This document shows, piece after piece, positions 59,348 to 64,000 of a DNA stretch of 64,000 bases (position 1 is its first letter; each line of letters opens with the position of its first letter). The notes beneath the pieces were generated by a model. The model worked only from the letters and a program-made list of their open reading frames with translations. It was not told the DNA's origin and made no database searches. Position numbers and translations under genes: made by a program. The stretch is taken from positions 86,912,250 to 86,976,249 of the forward strand of contig CM042015.1 in assembly GCA_023525715.1 (NCBI GenBank), read 5' to 3'. The DNA is from Cichorium intybus. Lineage: Eukaryota; Streptophyta; Magnoliopsida; Asterales; Asteraceae.

Positions 59348-60144
59348 TAGGTTTGAGCGAGTTGGTGGAACCGTAAGGGGAAACTGAACTCAAACCAAGG
59401 ACTGAGAACCGTTTTTGAAAAAAAATTAAGAATTTTAATTGAAAAAAATATTTTCTTAAACGGAAGAAGGCAGGACATGTAGTTCGGCAGGACCCACGTA
59501 AGTACCATGAATACCAAGTTTCCCATATGATTTATAGTTATAAATGTTAGATGTAAATGCTAGTTAATCAGGAAGCATGTTAGAAATTTCCTGTCTAGGA
59601 TGCCTTAAAGAGAAAAGAAAATGATTGCTGCCTGTTTTACTTACTAGTACAGTATTATGTTGGATAGCTGTTCATGCATATAGATAGAATGTAGTAGCCT
59701 TAGAATTTTCAATCCGACTTTTTATGCTGTTCCTTGTTTGGTTGTGCCTTTAGAGTAGGGATTATATTTATTCGAATTTCTATCGCATCTCTGTCTTGTG
59801 CCTTAGGCATCTGTGAAGTGACTATGAGTGTTGGATGAGTAAAATAGGTAGGTTGGGTAGTAACACGTTCTAGCTGAGCTAGAGGAGAGTAAGCACTATG
59901 GTGTTGGGTCGTATAGGTTGACATATGTATGCTTGAGTGAGAAAGGAATTAGGAAAGGGGGAATGTCTGTTACATCAAGTATGAATAGGTGTGGAAGGCA
60001 ATACCTGGCCAATACTACCGGAAACACAGGATTCATGCCTGAAATAACAATGGTCATGTGGGTTAAAATGATTCTTGGGAGAAGTCCCTTCTATAAATAA
60101 ATAGTGTGAGGAAGCGTCCTAATAGTTTCTCGGATAATTTCAGG
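59348..60144 (+). mobile_element. Gypsy leader, non-coding
   Basis: About 800 bp between PBS and gag; no domain-bearing ORF. Confidence 0.7.
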
Positions 60145-61098
60145 ATGGTGGTTATCACTAGACAGGGTGGAGCGGGAGGATCTGGGTCGGGGTCCGGGAA
60201 TCATGGGGATGAGGCTAGGATGGATGATGAGCTGAGACAGTTGATTGCTGAGGAGGTAGCTCGGGAGATGACTGCGTTTGTACCGCAGTACTTTGGATCG
60301 ATGAAGACGGAGCTTTTCACGATGATTGAGGAGAAGCTCGCAGCGTTTCTGCGACCTAGGCCAGCAACGTATAAGGATTTTGCTGCATGCCAGCCACTGA
60401 TGTTCTCCGGGGAGAAGGACCCCATCGGCAGCATGCGCTGGATCACTGCCATTGAGGGTGCGTTCCGTACCTGTTTTTGCCCAGAGGATTCGAAGGTTCG
60501 CTTCGCAGTGAACCACTTGAGAGGAGGAGCCCAAGACTGGTGGGGCATCGTGACTCAGCCCCTCACCTGGGCGGAGTTTACCGCCAAATTTCACGAGGAG
60601 TATGTCCTGACGATCGAGATGGAGAGATTAGCAGCTGAGTACATGACTATGACCCAGACGACGGAGACAGTGAACGAGATCACCAAGAGGTTTATGGAGC
60701 GGGCGTTCTTTTGCCTAGAGTACGCAGCTACGGAGAAGATGCGGATGTCATGCTATTTGTCTATGTTGAGGACTGACATTCGAAAATTTGTTTCTGCCGC
60801 CCGCCATCAGACTTTGGCGGATATGGTATCGGCCGTGAGGGCCCGAGAGATTGAGCTGGAGTTGCAGAGTAGGCAGAAAAGGCCGACACCGACTACTGCA
60901 TCACCGGCGACGAAGAAGTTCAGGGCCAATGTTTCGAGGTCTGGGGGAGCGAGGGAGAAGACTCAGTGCGGCAAGTGCCGCAAATGGCACGGGGGTCCGT
61001 GTCGATCTGGAGGGATGGGATGTCATCGATGCGGCAAGGAGGGCCACTTCAGCAAAGATTGTCCTCAGGCTTTGAAGGTTTGTTATGGCTGCAATTAG
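60145..61098 (+). CDS. Gypsy Gag (Retrotrans_gag), ends at a premature stop between two zinc knuckles
   Basis: Start chosen at 60145 (MVVITRQGGAGG), the usual Tekay Gag start; an upstream ATG at 60106 is in frame but outside the family pattern. Retrotrans_gag landmarks: FSGEKDPIGSMRWITAIEGA (about 60405), VRFAVNHLRGGAQDWWGIV (about 60496), FTAKFHEEYV. First CCHC knuckle CHRCGKEGHFSKDC (about 61021-61062); the second, CYGCN-stop-VGHVRVEC, is cut by TAG at 61096-61098. Nucleocapsid and capsid functions package element RNA. The stop is a C-to-T change of a glutamine codon. Confidence 0.88.
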   Translation: MVVITRQGGAGGSGSGSGNHGDEARMDDELRQLIAEEVAREMTAFVPQYFGSMKTELFTMIEEKLAAFLRPRPATYKDFAACQPLMFSGEKDPIGSMRWITAIEGAFRTCFCPEDSKVRFAVNHLRGGAQDWWGIVTQPLTWAEFTAKFHEEYVLTIEMERLAAEYMTMTQTTETVNEITKRFMERAFFCLEYAATEKMRMSCYLSMLRTDIRKFVSAARHQTLADMVSAVRAREIELELQSRQKRPTPTTASPATKKFRANVSRSGGAREKTQCGKCRKWHGGPCRSGGMGCHRCGKEGHFSKDCPQALKVCYGCN

Positions 61099-61276
61099 GT
61101 GGGGCACGTGCGAGTTGAGTGTCCAGCGGCGAAGACAGGAGGGGTGCAAGCCAGATCACCCACTACTTTGAGGATCACTGATGGCTGCCAGGGCAAGGCG
61201 GATGCTCCTAGGCCCAAGGGCCGAGCTTTTCAGTTGACGGCAGAGGAGGCACGTGAGGCACCAGACGTGGTGACTG

Positions 61277-61345
61277 GTGTTAATTCTTTCCTTTATAATT
61301 TTTCTCCTTCTGTTCATTTATTCATTCGATTATGAAATTGCTTAG
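61277..61345 (+). other. Candidate 69-bp intron between Gag and protease
   Basis: An AT-rich insertion with GTGTTAATTC at its start and GAAATTGCTTAG at its end. Removed, the reading goes from DVVTG straight to TFLVNS and the protease in the same frame, as in relatives without an insertion. Kept, translation ends at TGA 61333-61335. Length, T-richness and GT..AG ends fit a very short plant intron. Confidence 0.6.
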
Positions 61346-64000
61346 GTACCTTCTTAGTCAACTCTATCTCTACCTTTGTATTATTCGATTCGGGGGCGAC
61401 CTATTCGTTTGTATCTTTGACTCTCGGTTCGAGACTTGGGGTCACATTAGAGGACCTTGGTGGTTCATTGGAGGTGGAGATAGCTGATGATCGAGTCGTT
61501 ATGGTTTCTCGTGTTTATCGGGGGTGTGTTATTGAGATCCATGGGGAGAAATTTTCGGTAGATGTTATTCCTATTCCGTTGAACGATGACCGGGTTATTA
61601 TTGGCATGGATTAGCTTAGTCGGCAGGGAGCGTAGATCGATTGTTGAGGCAAGCGGGTATTTGTTCATTCTTCTGATGGAGGGGTATTGACTATTTTGGG
61701 TAATGGGAGGAGGTCTAGTACGTCGTTTTGTTCGGCGGCGTACGCTCGAAGACACCTCGAACACGGCGGATCTGGATTTGTAGCTTATGTGGCAGATACG
61801 CGGGAAAGTAAAAAGAAGATCGTTGATGATGTGCCTATTGTTCGTGAGTTTCCTGATGTATTTCCGAATGATTTGCCTGGAATACCTCCGGAAAGACAGG
61901 TGGAGTTTTGTATTGATTTGATTTCGGGTGCGGCTCCGATAGCTAAGGCACCATATCGCCTTGCTCCACCCGAGATGCTCGTGTTGTCCACGCAGCTTCA
62001 GGATCTATTAGAGAGGGGGTTTATCCGGCTGAGTAGCTCTCCCTGGGGGGCTCCGATTTTGTTTGTAAAGAAGAAGGATGGATCTCACCGTATGTGCATT
62101 GACTATCAGGAGCTGAATAAGCTCACAATTAAGAATATATACCCCCTTCCGAGAATTGATGATTTGTTTGACCAACTTCAGGGAGCATCGTGGTTTTCTA
62201 AGATTGATTTGAGCTCCGGGTATCATCAGATGCGGATCAGGGAGGAAGATGTGCAGAAAACCGCTTTCCATACGAGATATGGCCATTATGAGTTCGTCGT
62301 CATGCCTTTCGGACTTACTAATGTGCCAACTGCATTTATGGATTTGATGAACTGAGTCTGCAGACCTATGTTGGATCGATCGGTAATTGTCTTTATTGAT
62401 GATATTCTGATTTACTCTCGTAGTAAGGAGCTTCATGAGGTTTATTTGAGGGAGCTCCTTGAGACTTTGAGGAAGGAAAAGTTGTATGCGAAGTTTTCGA
62501 AGTGTGGTTTCTGGTTGAGAGAAGTTCAATTCCTTGGACACGTGGTTAATAAGGACGTCGACGGAATCATGGTAGATCTAACGAAGGTAGAAGCGGTGAT
62601 GAAGTGGGAGGTTCCGAAAACTCCCTCCGAGATTCGAAGTTTTCTAGGGTTGGCTGGTTATTACAGGAGGTTTATTTAGGATTTCTCCAAGGTGGCGGTA
62701 CCATTTACCCATTTGACGAGGAAGAATGCGAATTTAGATAGGGTGAAGACCAGCAGGTGGCGTTTGAAACTCTAAGACAGAGATTGTTTGAGGCTCCAAT
62801 ATTGACTCTGCTCGAGGGCATGGAGGATTTTGTAGTATATTGTGATACGTCGATCACCGGATTAGGGGCCGTTCTTATGGAGCGGGGTCGGGTAATTGCC
62901 TATGCATCGAGACAGTTGAAACCTAGTGATGCTAATTATCCGACACATGATTTGGAGTTGGGGGCAGTTGTGTTTGCTCTCAAGATTCATAGATACTATC
63001 TTTATACGGTGCGGTGTACAATTTATACCGATCATAAGAGTTTGAAATATCTTATGAATCAACCTAACTTAAACATGCGATAGAGGAGGTGGTTGGATGT
63101 GGTGAGGGATTACGATTGTGAGATTCTTTATCACCTGAGTAAAGCCAACGTGGTGGCTGATGCACTCAGTAGAAAAGCATCTAGTTCGGCCATGAAGGGT
63201 ATGTGTTTGAGAATGACTGTGGTTACTTCTTTGCTGGAAATGATTCGGGAATCGCAAGTTATGGCTAATTGGGTGGAGAATGTGAAAGGAGAACGAGTAG
63301 TGGGTATTTTACCTAGTATGGTGGCGGATAGTCGAGGTTTGTTGACCCATTTGGGTCGGGTTTGGGTTCCGAAAGCGGGTGAGGCTCGACAAGTGTTACT
63401 AGATGAAGCTCATAAGTCAAAGTTCTCCATTCGTCCGGGTGCAACAAAGATGTACAGGGATCTCCGAGAGGATTATTGGTGGCCTGGAATGAAGCGAGAT
63501 ATAACATGGAACGTGGAAAAATGCTTAAACCTGTAGGAGAGTAAAAGCGGAACATCAAAGGCCACATGGGAAGTTGCAACCACTGGAAATTCCTGAATGG
63601 AAGTGGGAGCACATTACTATGGATTTAATCACTAAATTACCGCGGATGCCGCAAAATGTGGATATTATTTGGGTGATAGTGGATCGGCTAACCAAAAGCG
63701 CACATTTCATTCCGATTCAGGAGACTTTTTTAGCACGGCAGTTGGCTAAGACATATGTGGACGAGGTTGTATCACGCCATAGTATCCATATCTCTATAGT
63801 CTCGGATAGAGATGTTCGGTTCACCTCTCATTTTTGGAAGAAGTTTCATGAGGAGTTAGGGACACGACTTCTCTCCAGTACGACATATCATCCTCGGACG
63901 GACGGTCAGAGTGAGAGGACGATTCAGACACTTGCGGGCATGTGTGATTGATTTTGGCGGGAGTTGGGATTCATATATGTCATTGGCTGAGTTTTCGTAT
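61346..64000 (+). pseudogene. Gypsy Pol: protease, RT, RNase H, integrase (incomplete at window end)
   Basis: Protease with the catalytic FDSGATYSFVS (about 61387-61419). RT: WGAPILFVKKKDGSHRMCID (about 62044), FSKIDLSSGYHQMRI, the active site FIDDILIYS (about 62392-62418), thumb FLGLAGYYRRFI. RNase H: EDFVVYCDTSITGLGAVLME (about 62824), YTDHKSLKYL. Integrase: zinc finger MYRDLREDYWWPGMKRDI, catalytic aspartates in TMDLITKLP (about 63617) and SIVSDRDVRF (about 63796), then YHPRTDGQSERTIQTL before the window ends. Stops within frame at 61612, 61633, 62353, 62677 and 63080, nearly all TGG or CAG or CGA changed by one transition, and frameshifts near 62740, 63530 and 63935. Copies a chromovirus; dead. 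Confidence 0.88.

Larger units (their letters stand above)
58549..64000 (+). mobile_element. Ty3/gypsy chromovirus (Tekay-like), 5' part; truncated by the window end
   Basis: 5' LTR ending GGGATGTTACA at 59332, PBS, gag, protease, RT, RNase H and integrase in the order typical of gypsy elements; continues beyond 64000. The LTR start is uncertain: TGTTATGAGGGG at 58549 is my best guess. Pol is about as similar to the Tekay remnant at 26645-28700 as members of one lineage. Many stops make it defective. Confidence 0.88.

Noticed and set aside
60091..60594. 167-codon minus-strand ORF
   Set aside because: Shadow of gypsy gag, as is 60201-60548.

Overview
This is a plant nuclear window, almost certainly from a eudicot. 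It carries the last exons of a CUL4-type cullin with ordinary plant introns, a short intronless gene for a chloroplast outer-envelope protein of the OEP7 type, captured pieces of two other plant nuclear genes (ALG3 and a plastid NusG/pTAC13), and a dense nest of Ty1/copia and Ty3/gypsy elements, L1-type LINEs, Helitrons, MITEs and foldback repeats. Base composition is strongly AT-rich with many long (AT)n tracts. The repeat style is compatible with the Asterids/Asteraceae, but that placement is weak.

Layout. 20-478: 3' end of the cullin gene. 0.5-4.7 kb: intergenic, with a decayed Myb/SANT-like (NAM-associated) ORF. 4.96-15.1 kb: degraded LINE sequence, split by a 2.4-kb solo LTR and by a 4-kb block of LTR-like repeats. 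15.1-16.3 kb: (AT)n tracts, an ATAGCG-rich repeat and a 481-bp Helitron. 17.87-18.1 kb: the OEP7-like gene on the minus strand, with a large foldback element starting about 120 bp upstream of its ATG. 20.0-41.5 kb: a second Myb/SANT-like pseudogene cut by a 20.66-kb nested insertion. An LTR flanked by the 5-bp duplication GGAAC contains a gag-only copia element (minus strand). That element contains a 7.06-kb Tekay-like gypsy element (duplication CAAAT) and, in its other LTR, a 4.97-kb Helitron, which itself contains a hAT MITE (duplication GATATAAT). 43.8-45.9 kb: a Cassandra-type LTR with a 5S rRNA-derived segment, and LINE remnants. 45.9-50.6 kb: a nearly complete copia element (172-bp LTRs, duplication GAGTG). 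50.6-58.3 kb: intergenic, rich in MITEs and foldbacks. 58.5-64 kb: the 5' LTR, gag and most of pol of a gypsy chromovirus, running off the window edge.

Only the cullin 3' end and the OEP7-like gene look like functional host genes. All the mobile-element ORFs carry stops or frameshifts. The most notable observations are the Helitron that carries exon-intron pieces of two unrelated host genes in one orientation; arrays of short self-complementary motifs, different in sequence in each element but alike in design, inside several LTR-type elements; and a 69-bp candidate intron between gag and protease of the gypsy element that could set the Gag to Gag-Pol ratio.
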